A DNA stretch of 25,285 nt from CANLBN01 sp050633825. Lineage in GTDB: Bacteria; Pseudomonadota; Gammaproteobacteria; Pseudomonadales; Cellvibrionaceae. Every line of letters begins with the position of its first letter. Within the stretch, counting starts at the first letter, position 1. The stretch is taken from positions 1 through 25,285 of the forward strand of contig JBOEHG010000065.1 in NCBI GenBank assembly GCA_050633825.1. The letters run 5' to 3'. Both the position numbers and the translations under genes were made by a program. Shown in pieces: positions 7,885 to 15,997 of this stretch. A model generated the notes under the pieces. The model saw only the letters and a program-made list of their open reading frames with translations. It was not told the origin of the DNA and ran no database searches.

Positions 7885-8202
7885 TTAAGCGTCAACAGCT
7901 TCGCCGTTGGACTTGAAGACACGAATTTTTTTACCATCTTCAAGAATTTTAATACCAACACGATCTGCCTTTTCCGTTGCTGGATTAAATATTGCAACAT
8001 TGGAAATCTGTATTGGCGCTTCTTTCTCGATAATGCCACCGGGAACACCCGCTTGTGGATTAGGTTTTTGGTGTTTTTTCACCATCTGTACGCCAGAAAC
8101 GATAATGCGGTTATCTTCTAAGATTTTAACCACTTTGCCACGTTTGCCTTTGTCACGACCAGTGATTACTACCACTTCATCATCACGTTTAATCTTGCGC
8201 AT
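7885..8202 (-). CDS. rplX: 50S ribosomal protein L24
   Basis: This 105-residue L24 initiates 50S assembly and lies by the tunnel exit. It carries the KOW motif VVVITGRDKGKRGKVVKIL near the N-terminus and GVNMVKKH-like GVQMVKKHQKPNPQAG. It begins MRKIKRDDEV, with AGGATAAAG before the ATG, and lies 34 nt after rplN. Confidence 0.98.
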   Translation of the reverse strand: MRKIKRDDEVVVITGRDKGKRGKVVKILEDNRIIVSGVQMVKKHQKPNPQAGVPGGIIEKEAPIQISNVAIFNPATEKADRVGIKILEDGKKIRVFKSNGEAVDA

Positions 8203-8236
8203 TACTTTATCCTCTACTCCTTAACACCAGATAGAC

Positions 8237-8605
8237 TTATAGTACTTCTGGCGCTAAAGAAATAATCTTCATAAATTTCTCACCACGCAATTCGCGGGTG
8301 ACAGGCCCAAATATACGCGTACCAATCGGTGCATCTTGAGCATTCAAGATAACTGCAGCGTTATCGTCAAACTTGATCAGTGAGCCGTCTGGACGACGAA
8401 CACCTTTTCTTGTCCTAACAACAACTGCATTCATCACTTGGCCTTTCTTAACCTTACCGCGAGGAATTGCTTCCTTAACAGTAACTTTAATAATATCGCC
8501 AATTCGAGCGTAACGACGGTGAGAACCGCCAAGTACTTTAATACACATAACCCGACGAGCACCGCTGTTATCAGCAACTTCCAGGTAACTTTGTGTTTGA
8601 ATCAT
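8237..8605 (-). CDS. rplN: 50S ribosomal protein L14
   Basis: This 122-residue L14 is a subunit-interface protein that bridges to 16S helix 14. It starts MIQTQSYLEVADNSGARRVM and contains RYARIGDIIKVTVKEAIPRG and the C-terminal FGPVTRELRGEKFMKIISLA, as expected. It opens the spc gene group after rpsQ, with a 66-nt spacer. No distinct spc promoter stands out in that spacer, so co-transcription from the S10 promoter is possible. Confidence 0.98.
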   Translation of the reverse strand: MIQTQSYLEVADNSGARRVMCIKVLGGSHRRYARIGDIIKVTVKEAIPRGKVKKGQVMNAVVVRTRKGVRRPDGSLIKFDDNAAVILNAQDAPIGTRIFGPVTRELRGEKFMKIISLAPEVL

Positions 8606-8671
8606 TGTTCGTCTCCGAAACCCTTACTGTTAACGATTAAGCTAACAATACTTTACTTACCAACGACGCAA

Positions 8672-8962
8672 TTAAATTTGCGTTGCACGCTCTTCAACTT
8701 TTACCAAAGTCCATGACTTTGATTTGGATAGTGGACGCGATTCTGCAATCGTCACCACATCACCAATGTTGCAGGTGTTTTCTTCATCATGCGCTTTAAG
8801 CTTTGATGACTTACTTAAATATTTACCATAAAGCGGGTGTTTAACACGACGCTCAATTAATACGGTAATTGTTTTATCCATTTTGTCGCTAACGACTTTG
8901 CCCATAAGTGTACGCGCGGTACCTTCTGCGCCATCTACTGTATTTTCTGCTTGCTGGCTCAT
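8672..8962 (-). CDS. rpsQ: 30S ribosomal protein S17
   Basis: This 96-residue S17 is a primary 16S rRNA binder with an OB fold. Core segments are LMGKVVSDKMDKTITVLIER, HPLYGKYLSKSSKLKAHDE and IGDVVTIAESRPLSKSKSW. It is about a dozen residues longer than E. coli S17 because of an N-terminal extension (MSQQAENTVDGAEGTAR). The ATG at 8962 follows the rpmC stop by three bases, so coupling is likely. Confidence 0.97.
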   Translation of the reverse strand: MSQQAENTVDGAEGTARTLMGKVVSDKMDKTITVLIERRVKHPLYGKYLSKSSKLKAHDEENTCNIGDVVTIAESRPLSKSKSWTLVKVEERATQI

Positions 8963-8965
8963 GGG

Positions 8966-9157
8966 TTAGTTACCTGCCTTTTCTTTCAGGATCGTCTTGA
9001 TGCGAGCAACATTACGACGAGTTTGTTTAAACAGGTGCGATTGAACCTGTTGACCAGAAGCCGCTTGCATGCGGAGCTTGAATTGCTCATCCAAAGTAGA
9101 GACCAATTCAGCATTCAATTCTTCAACAGACTTTTCGCGTAATTCTGTAGCTTTCAT
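8966..9157 (-). CDS. rpmC: 50S ribosomal protein L29
   Basis: This 63-residue two-helix L29 sits at the tunnel exit, where it helps dock trigger factor and SRP. It starts MKATELREKSVEELNAEL and ends LKEKAGN, close to the E. coli protein. A GTG one codon upstream is in frame, but the ATG at 9157 overlaps the rplP stop as TGATG and gives the family start. Overlap indicates translational coupling. Confidence 0.97.
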   Translation of the reverse strand: MKATELREKSVEELNAELVSTLDEQFKLRMQAASGQQVQSHLFKQTRRNVARIKTILKEKAGN

Positions 9158-9570
9158 CACATCACCGAACGTTTAACGAAAGTTGTATTAATGGGTAATT
9201 TGGCTGCTGCAAGTGCGAACGCTTCACGCGCCAACTCTTCACTTACACCTTCCATTTCATAAAGTACTTTGCCAGGCTGAATTTGTGCAACCCAGTACTC
9301 TACATTACCCTTACCTTTACCTTGGCGAACTTCCAAGGGCTTACTTGTAATCGGCTTATCTGGAAAAACACGAATCCAGATTTTACCACCACGCTTAACG
9401 TGACGAGTCATCGCACGACGTGCCGCCTCAATTTGGCGAGCAGTAATGCGGCCGCGGCCAGTGGCCTTTAGTCCGTACTCTCCGAAGCTCACTTTGGAGC
9501 CACGATGAGCCAAGCCGCGATTGCGACCCTTCATCATTTTGCGAAACTTTGTACGCTTTGGCTGTAACAT
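9157..9570 (-). CDS. rplP: 50S ribosomal protein L16
   Basis: This 137-residue L16 organises the tRNA-binding region near the peptidyl-transferase centre. It starts MLQPKRTKFRKMMKGRNRGL and carries FGEYGLKATGRGRITARQIE, RKGGKIWIRVFPDKP-like RGGKIWIRVFPDKPITSKP, and GKGKGNVEYWVAQIQPGKV. The conserved RMGKGKG position reads RQGKGKG. It lies between rpsC and rpmC. Confidence 0.98.
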   Translation of the reverse strand: MLQPKRTKFRKMMKGRNRGLAHRGSKVSFGEYGLKATGRGRITARQIEAARRAMTRHVKRGGKIWIRVFPDKPITSKPLEVRQGKGKGNVEYWVAQIQPGKVLYEMEGVSEELAREAFALAAAKLPINTTFVKRSVM

Positions 9571-9609
9571 TGACTTAACCCTTACTTAGCCCTAACCATT
9601 TCGTCCAAA

Positions 9610-10293
9610 TTAGGACTTAGCTTTATTGCTTTTCTTTTTAGGTGCTGGTTCAGCTTCTACAGCATCACCAATAACTTCACCTTTAAAGATCCAGACCTTA
9701 ACACCTAAAATACCATAGGTTGTTAATGCTTCTGATGTTGCATAATCAATATCAGCTCTTAAGGTATGTAGAGGCACTCGACCTTCACGATACCATTCTG
9801 AACGAGCGATCTCAGCACCACCTAGACGTCCACCAACCTGAATTTTGATACCTTCAGCACCTTGGCGCATTGCGTTTTGAACTGCTCGCTTCATAGCACG
9901 ACGAAACATAACTCGACGCTCTAATTGGCTAGCAACACTGTCTGCAACTAGTTTTGCATCCAAGTCTGGCTTACGAATTTCTTCAATATTGATGTGCACG
10001 GGAACACCCATACGCTTGGCAATTTCAGTGCGAAGCTTTTCAACATCTTCACCTTTTTTACCAATCACAATACCTGGACGGGCAGTGTGAATCGTCACTT
10101 TTGCTGTATTAGCTGGGCGTTCAATATCAACACGGCTTACTGAAGCATTAGCCAATAATTTCTGAATGTACTCACGAACTTTAAGATCCGCGTGTAGCTT
10201 GTCAGAATATTGATCACTGCCCGCATACCATGTTGATGTATGCTTTTTAACAATGCCCAAACGAATACCGGTGGGATGTACTTTTTGACCCAT
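9610..10293 (-). CDS. rpsC: 30S ribosomal protein S3
   Basis: This 227-residue S3 is part of the mRNA entry helicase together with S4 and S5. It begins MGQKVHPTGIRLGIVKKH. A KH domain carries GIVIGKKGEDVEKLR around residues 75-90, and the C-terminal domain has MRQGAEGIKIQVGGRLGGAE followed by SEWYREGRVPLHTLRADIDY. A lysine-rich tail closes the protein. It is placed between rplV and rplP. Confidence 0.98.
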   Translation of the reverse strand: MGQKVHPTGIRLGIVKKHTSTWYAGSDQYSDKLHADLKVREYIQKLLANASVSRVDIERPANTAKVTIHTARPGIVIGKKGEDVEKLRTEIAKRMGVPVHINIEEIRKPDLDAKLVADSVASQLERRVMFRRAMKRAVQNAMRQGAEGIKIQVGGRLGGAEIARSEWYREGRVPLHTLRADIDYATSEALTTYGILGVKVWIFKGEVIGDAVEAEPAPKKKSNKAKS

Positions 10294-10312
10294 AACGTCC
10301 GCTCTCGCTCTC

Positions 10313-10648
10313 TTATTCGTCGTCAGCGACTTTAACTGTAATGTGACATGAACGCTTTAATATGCGATCAGCACGACCTTTGGCGCGAGCACGAATACGT
10401 TTCATCGTCACACCTTCATCAACATAGACAGTCGATACACGAAGCTCATCGACATCTGCGCCTTCATTCTGCTCAGCATTGGCAATAGCACTTTCCAATA
10501 CTTTCTTAACAATTGCCGCACCTTTTTTCTTACTAAAGGCCAACAAATCCAATGCTTCTTCTACATGCTTGCCACGAATCTGATCAGCTACTAACCGAGC
10601 CTTTTGTGCTGACAAGCGAGCACCACTTAATTTTGCCGCTACTTCCAT
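10313..10648 (-). CDS. rplV: 50S ribosomal protein L22
   Basis: This 111-residue L22 forms part of the exit tunnel wall. The beta-hairpin region carries VDEGVTMKRIRARAKGRADR, and the C-terminus is KRSCHITVKVADDE. TTG and GTG codons upstream are in frame. I use the ATG at 10648, which has AGG six bases before it and gives MEVAAKLSGARLSAQKARL, the start seen in Pseudomonas-type L22. E. coli L22 begins differently, a mild lineage hint. Confidence 0.97.
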   Translation of the reverse strand: MEVAAKLSGARLSAQKARLVADQIRGKHVEEALDLLAFSKKKGAAIVKKVLESAIANAEQNEGADVDELRVSTVYVDEGVTMKRIRARAKGRADRILKRSCHITVKVADDE

Positions 10649-10660
10649 CACCAACCTACC

Positions 10661-10933
10661 TTATCGAGCCTTTTTATCGGCAACGTGACCTTTATAAGTA
10701 CGGGTCACAGCAAATTCACCAAGCTTATGACCAACCATTTCTTCGTTGATCAATACTGGAACATGCTGACGACCATTATGCACAGCAATAGTCAAACCAA
10801 CCATTTGAGGAGCAACCATTGAACGGCGCGACCAAGTTTTAATTGGGCGACGATCATTTTTCTCAAGCGCCGTATCTACTTTCTTCAACAAGTGAAGATC
10901 GATGAATGGACCTTTTTTAAGTGAACGTGGCAC
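10661..10933 (-). CDS. rpsS: 30S ribosomal protein S19
   Basis: This 90-residue S19 partners S13 in the 30S head. It starts MPRSLKKGPFIDLHLLKKVD and contains KTWSRRSMVAPQMVGLTIAV, HNGRQHVPVLINEEMVGHKL and GEFAVTRTYKGHVADKKAR. Length and motifs are normal. It lies between rplB (49-nt spacer) and rplV (12-nt spacer). Confidence 0.98.
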   Translation of the reverse strand: MPRSLKKGPFIDLHLLKKVDTALEKNDRRPIKTWSRRSMVAPQMVGLTIAVHNGRQHVPVLINEEMVGHKLGEFAVTRTYKGHVADKKAR

Positions 10934-10982
10934 TGCACTTTCCTCTTATTTTACTAATACTGTTTATTTATCGACTTAACAA

Positions 10983-11810
10983 TTACTTCTTGTTACGACG
11001 ACGAACAATCATTTTATCTGTACGCTTATTCTTACGAGTTTTATAACCCTTAGTAGGCGTACCCCATGGACTTACCGGATGACGACCACCCGATGTACGG
11101 CCTTCACCACCACCATGCGGGTGATCAACCGGGTTCATTGCAACACCGCGAACGGTTGGACGCACGCCGCGCCAGCGAGATGCACCCGCTTTACCCAATG
11201 AACGTAAACTATGCTCAGAGTTTGAAACCTCACCTAAAGTGGCTCGACACTCTGATAAGACTTTACGCATTTCACCGCTGCGAAGACGTAAAGTTGCATA
11301 AGCACCTTCACGAGCAACCAATTGAACTGAAGTGCCTGCCGAACGGGCAAGCTGCGCACCTTTACCAGGCTTAAGCTCAATACAATGAATCGTACTACCT
11401 ACTGGAATATTTCTCAGCGGCAGCGTATTACCTGTTTTAATTGCAGCCGCATCACCTGATTCAATTTTGTCGCCAGCAGCTAATGCTTTTGGCGCAATAA
11501 TGTATCGTCTTTCACCGTCGGCATAACATACCAAGGCAATGTGAGCACTACGATTAGGATCATATTCTAAACGCTCAACTGTCGCCGGAATACCATCTTT
11601 ATTTCTTTTAAAGTCGATCTTACGATAATGCTGCTTATGACCACCACCAATATGACGAGTGGTAATACGACCATTATTGTTACGACCGCCTGATTTTGAC
11701 TTTTTCTCCAACAAAGGCGCGTGCGGAGCACCTTTATGCAAATCAGGATTAACGACACTAACGACGAATCGACGACCTGCAGATGTTGGTTTACGTTTTA
11801 GAACTGCCAT
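10983..11810 (-). CDS. rplB: 50S ribosomal protein L2
   Basis: This 275-residue L2 is one of the most conserved ribosomal proteins and is needed for subunit association and peptidyl-transferase function. The C-terminal region shows GVRPTVRGVAMNPVDHPHGG followed by GEGRTSGGRHPVSPWGTPTK, including the conserved histidine of the DHPHGGG loop. It starts MAVLKRKPTSAGRRFVVSV, three bases after rplW. Confidence 0.98.
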   Translation of the reverse strand: MAVLKRKPTSAGRRFVVSVVNPDLHKGAPHAPLLEKKSKSGGRNNNGRITTRHIGGGHKQHYRKIDFKRNKDGIPATVERLEYDPNRSAHIALVCYADGERRYIIAPKALAAGDKIESGDAAAIKTGNTLPLRNIPVGSTIHCIELKPGKGAQLARSAGTSVQLVAREGAYATLRLRSGEMRKVLSECRATLGEVSNSEHSLRSLGKAGASRWRGVRPTVRGVAMNPVDHPHGGGEGRTSGGRHPVSPWGTPTKGYKTRKNKRTDKMIVRRRNKK

Positions 11811-11813
11811 CTG

Positions 11814-12110
11814 TTAGGCCCCCATCGCAAAATCAATATCTTGACCTTCAGCCAACTTAACGTAGGCTTTTTTCCAGTCACTGCGCTTACCGATACCAAA
11901 TCGAGTACGCTTAGTTTTACCTTTCATGACCAAAGTACGAACATCTTCAACTTTGACATCAAACATTTTTTCAACTGCGGCTTTGATTTCAGACTTATCT
12001 GCATCCTTAACCACTTTGAAGACAACCTGATTGGTCACTTCAGCTGAACCAACAGCTTTTTCGGAAACGACCGGCGCCAACAGAATTTTATATAAACGCT
12101 CCTGACTCAT
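11814..12110 (-). CDS. rplW: 50S ribosomal protein L23
   Basis: This 98-residue L23 is the main docking site for trigger factor and SRP at the tunnel exit. It starts MSQERLYKILLAPVVSEKA and has NQVVFKVVKDADKSEIKAAV and the basic KGKTKRTRFGIGKRSDWKKA. Its ATG overlaps the rplD stop by four bases (ATGA), so translation is probably coupled to L4. Confidence 0.98.
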   Translation of the reverse strand: MSQERLYKILLAPVVSEKAVGSAEVTNQVVFKVVKDADKSEIKAAVEKMFDVKVEDVRTLVMKGKTKRTRFGIGKRSDWKKAYVKLAEGQDIDFAMGA

Positions 12111-12721
12111 CCCAACATCTCCTCAATTTTCTTCAATGCTGCAACAGTCACGATAACTTTATCAAAACCAACCAAACTGACTGGATCAATTGCCTGAACA
12201 TCAACAACATCAATCTTATGAAGGTTGCGTGCAGCCAAATAAAGATTCTCATTAATCTCTTCAGAAACAATCAACGCTTCAGCGATATCGTACTGAGCCA
12301 AATTCTGAACCAACTCTTTTGTTTTCGGCGCCGAAAGCTCTATAGACTCCAACACAACCAAACGCTCTTGACGAGCTAACTCAGAAACAATGCAACGCAA
12401 TGCGGCGCGGTACATCTTTTTATTTACTTTTTGTTCATAGTTACGAGGCTGAGCAGCAAAAGTAACACCACCACTGCGCCATATCGGACTACGAATTGTT
12501 CCCGCACGAGCACGGCCACTGCCTTTCTGGCGCCATGGCTTCTTACCACCACCAGATACTGCCGCACGGTTCTTTTGAGCCTTAGTACCTTGGCGCGCAG
12601 CTGCTTGATAAGCAACAACAACCTGATGCACTAAGTCTTGATTAAACTCTTTACCAAAAGCTTCTTCAGATACACTAACTGTACCCTTGGCGCCTTTAGG
12701 TGTCGTAATATTTAATTCCAT
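12107..12721 (-). CDS. rplD: 50S ribosomal protein L4
   Basis: This 204-residue L4 reaches into the exit tunnel. In Enterobacteria it also represses its own S10 operon at transcription and translation. The tunnel loop shows SGGGKKPWRQKGSGRARAG followed by SPIWRSGGVTFAAQPRNY. A GTG one codon upstream is in frame. The ATG at 12721 follows GGGGAGAG and gives the usual start MELNI. The rpsJ leader here looks short for the E. coli type of L4 control. Confidence 0.98.
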   Translation of the reverse strand: MELNITTPKGAKGTVSVSEEAFGKEFNQDLVHQVVVAYQAAARQGTKAQKNRAAVSGGGKKPWRQKGSGRARAGTIRSPIWRSGGVTFAAQPRNYEQKVNKKMYRAALRCIVSELARQERLVVLESIELSAPKTKELVQNLAQYDIAEALIVSEEINENLYLAARNLHKIDVVDVQAIDPVSLVGFDKVIVTVAALKKIEEMLG

Positions 12722-12731
12722 CACTCTCCCC

Positions 12732-13364
12732 TTACGCCTTTACTGCCGGACGAACTACAACATCGCTGCCTGGAGCGCCCGGAACCGCACCTTTGATCAA
12801 CAACAAGTTGCGATCAGCGTCCACTCGGACAACCTCAAGGTTTTGCGTAGTAACTTTTTCAGAACCCATGTGACCGGCCATTTTCTTACCTTTAAATACT
12901 CGACCCGGGGTTTGGCATTGACCAATAGAACCTGGGGCACGGTGAGAAATAGAGTTACCATGAGTAGCATCTTGCATATGGAAGTTCCAGCGCTTAACAC
13001 CGCCCTGAAAACCCTTACCTTTAGATGTACCTGTCACATCAACCTTTTGACCTGCTTCAAATGTTGAAACTGTTAGCTCACCGCCAACCTCAAAAGATTC
13101 TTCTGAATTATTTTTTAGCTCCCACAAACGGCGACCCGCTTCAGCATTTGCTTTAGCGTAGTGCCCAGATGCAGGCTTATTAACACGGGAGGCACGACGT
13201 GACCCTACGGTAACTTGAACAGCTTGGTAACCGTCGGTTTCTACATTCTTAACCTGGGTGATACGATTGGGCTCCACCTCGATTACAGTAACCGGGATAG
13301 ATGCGCCATCGTCAGCGAATACACGCGTCATACCGCACTTGCGGCCGACTAGACCTATCGTCAT
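12732..13364 (-). CDS. rplC: 50S ribosomal protein L3
   Basis: This 210-residue L3 is an assembly initiator of 50S whose extension approaches the peptidyl-transferase centre. It starts MTIGLVGRKCGMTRVFADDG and contains VTGTSKGKGFQGGVKRWNF, then SHRAPGSIGQCQTPGRVFKG and KKMAGHMGSEKVTTQNLEVV. The glutamine methylated in E. coli L3 lies in the GSIGQC segment, which is preserved. GAGAGG precedes the ATG. The spacer from rpsJ is unusually long (194 nt). Confidence 0.98.
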   Translation of the reverse strand: MTIGLVGRKCGMTRVFADDGASIPVTVIEVEPNRITQVKNVETDGYQAVQVTVGSRRASRVNKPASGHYAKANAEAGRRLWELKNNSEESFEVGGELTVSTFEAGQKVDVTGTSKGKGFQGGVKRWNFHMQDATHGNSISHRAPGSIGQCQTPGRVFKGKKMAGHMGSEKVTTQNLEVVRVDADRNLLLIKGAVPGAPGSDVVVRPAVKA

Positions 13365-13384
13365 TTTTTTAACCTCTCAGTGTA

Positions 13385-13401
13385 CGGGGCTATTCACCCC
13401 G
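13385..13401 (-). other. GC hairpin just upstream of the rplC ribosome-binding site
   Basis: The transcript has a CGGGG/CCCCG stem with a seven-base loop, ending 20 nt before the rplC ATG and just upstream of GAGAGG. It lies in a 194-nt rpsJ-rplC spacer (13365-13558) that holds no gene. It could tune L3 translation or mRNA stability. No U-run follows it before the SD, so it is not a standard terminator. Confidence 0.35.
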
Positions 13402-13558
13402 CTACCTTTATTGGCACAGGGACCCGCTATGGCCGCCCATTTCAGAGCGTTACACGAGCCTTACTATCCTATAAAGAAAAGTAAAACTCTGTGAGTTCGA
13501 TTGCTTTTTACAGCATCCAAAATAAAACCCACAAGCTCTTACTGCTGGGAACGGGCCG

Positions 13559-13870
13559 TTATCCTAAAGAAATCTGAACTTCAACGCCCGCAGCTAGATC
13601 TAGCTTCATCAAGGCATCAACAGTTTTCTCGGTTGGCTCCACAATATCCAGCAAACGCTTGTGGGTACGTATTTCATACTGGTCTCGCGCATCTTTATTA
13701 ACATGCGGAGAAACCAATACAGTAAAGCGCTCCTTGCGAGTCGGTAGCGGAATCGGACCACGAACTTGAGCGCCAGTACGACGAACAGTTTCGACAATCT
13801 CTTGCGTAGAAGCGTCAATCAATTTGTGATCAAACGCTTTTAAACGAATACGAATACGCTGATTCTGCAT
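13559..13870 (-). CDS. rpsJ: 30S ribosomal protein S10 (transcription factor NusE)
   Basis: This 103-residue S10 belongs to the 30S head and, as NusE, to the NusB antitermination complex that also links RNA polymerase to ribosomes. It starts MQNQRIRIRLKAFDHKLIDA and has GPIPLPTRKERFTVLVSPHV and KDARDQYEIRTHKRLLDIVE. The reading frame stays open to 13960, but those codons cover the leader and promoter. The ATG at 13870 gives the family start and length. It is the first gene of the S10 operon. Confidence 0.98.
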   Translation of the reverse strand: MQNQRIRIRLKAFDHKLIDASTQEIVETVRRTGAQVRGPIPLPTRKERFTVLVSPHVNKDARDQYEIRTHKRLLDIVEPTEKTVDALMKLDLAAGVEVQISLG

Positions 13871-13959
13871 TGCAACCAAACTCCAAAATCTTAAAGAACG
13901 TTCACAGCCGGTCGCCCAAAACAATAAAGAGTGGCAGACCCCTGTAAAATGGAGGCGCA

Positions 13960-13988
13960 ATTATAGGGACGAGGCTATGGGCCGTCAA
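13960..13988 (-). promoter_or_regulatory. Strong sigma70 promoter of the S10 operon
   Basis: On the minus strand, TTGACG (13983-13988) and a perfect TATAAT (13960-13965) are separated by exactly 17 bp and face rpsJ. This is the best promoter match in the window. Transcription should start near 13953, giving a leader of about 80 nt, roughly half the length of the E. coli S10 leader that carries L4 attenuation. Confidence 0.85.
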
Positions 13989-14077
13989 CCCTTTAATTCC
14001 CTATTTTTTATATTAATTGAAAATACAGCGAATGACTCAAAAATAGCGCCAAACCAAACACCTTGAATTTAAAAAAA

Positions 14078-14095
14078 GTGTCACATAACGGCCAT
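14078..14095 (+). promoter_or_regulatory. Candidate Pho-box-like site upstream of olsF
   Basis: GTGTCAC and CGGCCAT are separated by four bases, the layout of a PhoB box, and each matches 5 of 7 positions of the half-site CTGTCAT. It ends 38 nt before the olsF start. No good -10 box follows at the expected distance, so this is a weak candidate. The first half shares AGTGTCACA with the tandem repeat in front of the dihaem lipoprotein gene. Confidence 0.3.
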
Positions 14096-14133
14096 AAGAT
14101 GACCACATTAGTTACCTTAGGCCGACGAATAGC

Positions 14134-15846
14134 ATGTTTACGGTTGATAAATTATTGGCGGAGCACCATCCGCAGCTCTACAACAAACCCTGGATAAGTA
14201 AGCCAACCTGCCTTTTTTTACGCTATATATTAAAGGAAAGAGAAATTAACACCTTCATTGAGCAGTACCCTCACCTTGAAGGCTTGGATTTTGTTGAACA
14301 AATACTGGAGCACTTCGATTTCAGCTTTTCTGTAAGCGGCAATGAGAAAGAGTACATCCCACCCCTTGGCCGACTAATAATTGCAGCCAACCATCCCATA
14401 GGCTCTCTGGATGGACTAACTCTCATCAAGCTAGTTAGCGAAGTCCGCAAGGACATTCGAGTACTTACCAACGATAAACTTATCCCAATCAAACCGCTAC
14501 ATTCGATCCTGATATCGAATGAGCACCTCAACAACAAGGATAAGCAATACCAGAACACAACCAAAACATGTAAAAGCACCATTGATCAGCACCTGCAAAA
14601 CGAAGGAGCGCTGATTATCTTTCCAGCTGGGGAAGTATCACGACTAAAACCTCACGGGATAAGGGATTGCCGCTGGAAAACCCACTTTTTGCAAATAGCA
14701 CTGTCAGCAAAGTCACCTATTCTGCCCATCTATATTGACGGCAAAAACTCCTCACTTTTCTATACAGCATCCATGCTTTATAAGCCTCTAGCAACATTAT
14801 TACTCATCAGTGAAATGTTTAAACATAGAACAAAACGCTTACCCATCCGCATCGGTGAACTTATTGCCTTTGACAGTTACAGCACAAGCAATATACCTCT
14901 GCCCCAAATTGCCAAATTATTCAAAAAACATATTTATCGGTTAGGCGAAGGTAAGGCCACTATATTCAAAACACAAAAACCAATCGCCCCAGCAGAAAAC
15001 CGTCAAGCTCTCTCTCAAGCAATCAAGCAATGCGAACAATTAGGGGAAACCGGTGATGGCAAAGAGATATTATTATATCGTTATACAAGCAGCTCGCCTT
15101 TAATGAGAGAGATCGGTCGTTTGCGAGAAATAGCTTTTAGAGCTGTAGGGGAAGGAAGCAACAAACGTAGAGATATTGACCAGTATGATGCCAACTACTT
15201 TCACTTAGTTCTATGGGATAGCAACGATCTTGAGGTTGTTGGAGCATATCGCCTTGGGGACGCCAAACAACTGGCAAAGCAACGAAACAACCAGCTTTAT
15301 AGCGCCACTTTATTTAATTATACCGATAAAATGACCCCTTATTTTGAGCAAGGGCTAGAATTAGGCCGCAGCTTTATCCAACCAAAATATTGGGGAAAAA
15401 GAAGTCTTGATTATCTTTGGTATGGCATCGGTGCCTTCTTAAGACATCACCCACAATACCGATACTTATTCGGCCCAGTATCGCTTAGCAATTCATTACC
15501 GGATTCAGCCAAAGATCTTATTGTATGTTTTTACCAACTCTATTTTGGCGATAAACGAGAACTAGCCACCCCCAAGAGAACTTATCAAGCCTCATCAGCA
15601 ACAACTAACTTTTTTTCTGGAAATGACTATAAAAATGATTTCATTAAGTTAAAAAGCTTACTCAATAATATGGATGCTGCCATTCCCACTTTATATAAAC
15701 AGTACACCGAAACCTATCAAGATGATGGAGTACACTTTCTAGGGTTTAGCGTCGACCCTGAGTTTAATTATTGTGTTGACGGCTTGGTGTTAGCCGACTT
15801 AAATATGCTAAAAGAGAAGAAGAAAAAGCGTTATATGTCAGATTAA
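14134..15846 (+). CDS. olsF: Bifunctional ornithine lipid synthase (OlsF-type, two acyltransferase domains)
   Basis: This is a 570-residue fusion. The N-terminal half is a PlsC/OlsA-like acyltransferase with NHPIGSLDG at residues 86-94 and FPAGEVSR at 163-170. The C-terminal half, from about residue 311, is an OlsB/GNAT-like N-acyltransferase with REIAFRAVGEG, DIDQYDANYFHLVLWD and ELGRSFIQPKYWGKRSL. In OlsF the C-terminal part acylates ornithine and the N-terminal part adds the second fatty acid, making a phosphorus-free membrane lipid. The ATG gives the familiar start MFTVDKLLAE, although no strong SD precedes it. It is divergent from rpsJ and shares a terminator with the convergent PhoX-like gene. 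A hemolysin-like double acyltransferase of other substrate is the alternative. Confidence 0.8.
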   Translation: MFTVDKLLAEHHPQLYNKPWISKPTCLFLRYILKEREINTFIEQYPHLEGLDFVEQILEHFDFSFSVSGNEKEYIPPLGRLIIAANHPIGSLDGLTLIKLVSEVRKDIRVLTNDKLIPIKPLHSILISNEHLNNKDKQYQNTTKTCKSTIDQHLQNEGALIIFPAGEVSRLKPHGIRDCRWKTHFLQIALSAKSPILPIYIDGKNSSLFYTASMLYKPLATLLLISEMFKHRTKRLPIRIGELIAFDSYSTSNIPLPQIAKLFKKHIYRLGEGKATIFKTQKPIAPAENRQALSQAIKQCEQLGETGDGKEILLYRYTSSSPLMREIGRLREIAFRAVGEGSNKRRDIDQYDANYFHLVLWDSNDLEVVGAYRLGDAKQLAKQRNNQLYSATLFNYTDKMTPYFEQGLELGRSFIQPKYWGKRSLDYLWYGIGAFLRHHPQYRYLFGPVSLSNSLPDSAKDLIVCFYQLYFGDKRELATPKRTYQASSATTNFFSGNDYKNDFIKLKSLLNNMDAAIPTLYKQYTETYQDDGVHFLGFSVDPEFNYCVDGLVLADLNMLKEKKKKRYMSD

Positions 15847-15950
15847 TATAATTCATTCTTTTTATTGAAGTATTTACCTAACCAAAAGACCTCCTAGCCT
15901 AGCCCAACCTGACACTCCTCACCATTACACACCTCTTATCCGTAGATATA

Positions 15951-15980
15951 AAAAAGCCCCGCTGATAAGCGGGGCTTTTT
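15951..15980. terminator. Bidirectional intrinsic terminator between olsF and the PhoX-like gene
   Basis: A perfect 12-bp stem AAAAAGCCCCGC / GCGGGGCTTTTT with loop TGATAA gives a GC-rich hairpin and a U-run on both strands. It lies between two convergent genes and should serve both. The rest of 15847-15997 holds nothing recognisable. Confidence 0.92.
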
Positions 15981-15997
15981 ATCATCAAGCAATACGC

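Noticed and set aside
7735..8121. 128-codon open frame on the plus strand across rplX and rplE
   Set aside because: It is antisense to two conserved genes, with low-complexity, Phe/Asn-rich translation and no family resemblance.
12687..13067. 126-codon open frame on the plus strand opposite rplC and rplD
   Set aside because: Antisense shadow of conserved ribosomal genes.
13871..13960. 30-residue N-terminal extension of S10
   Set aside because: It begins at a TTG that lies in the -10 box of the promoter. The ATG at 13870 gives the family start.
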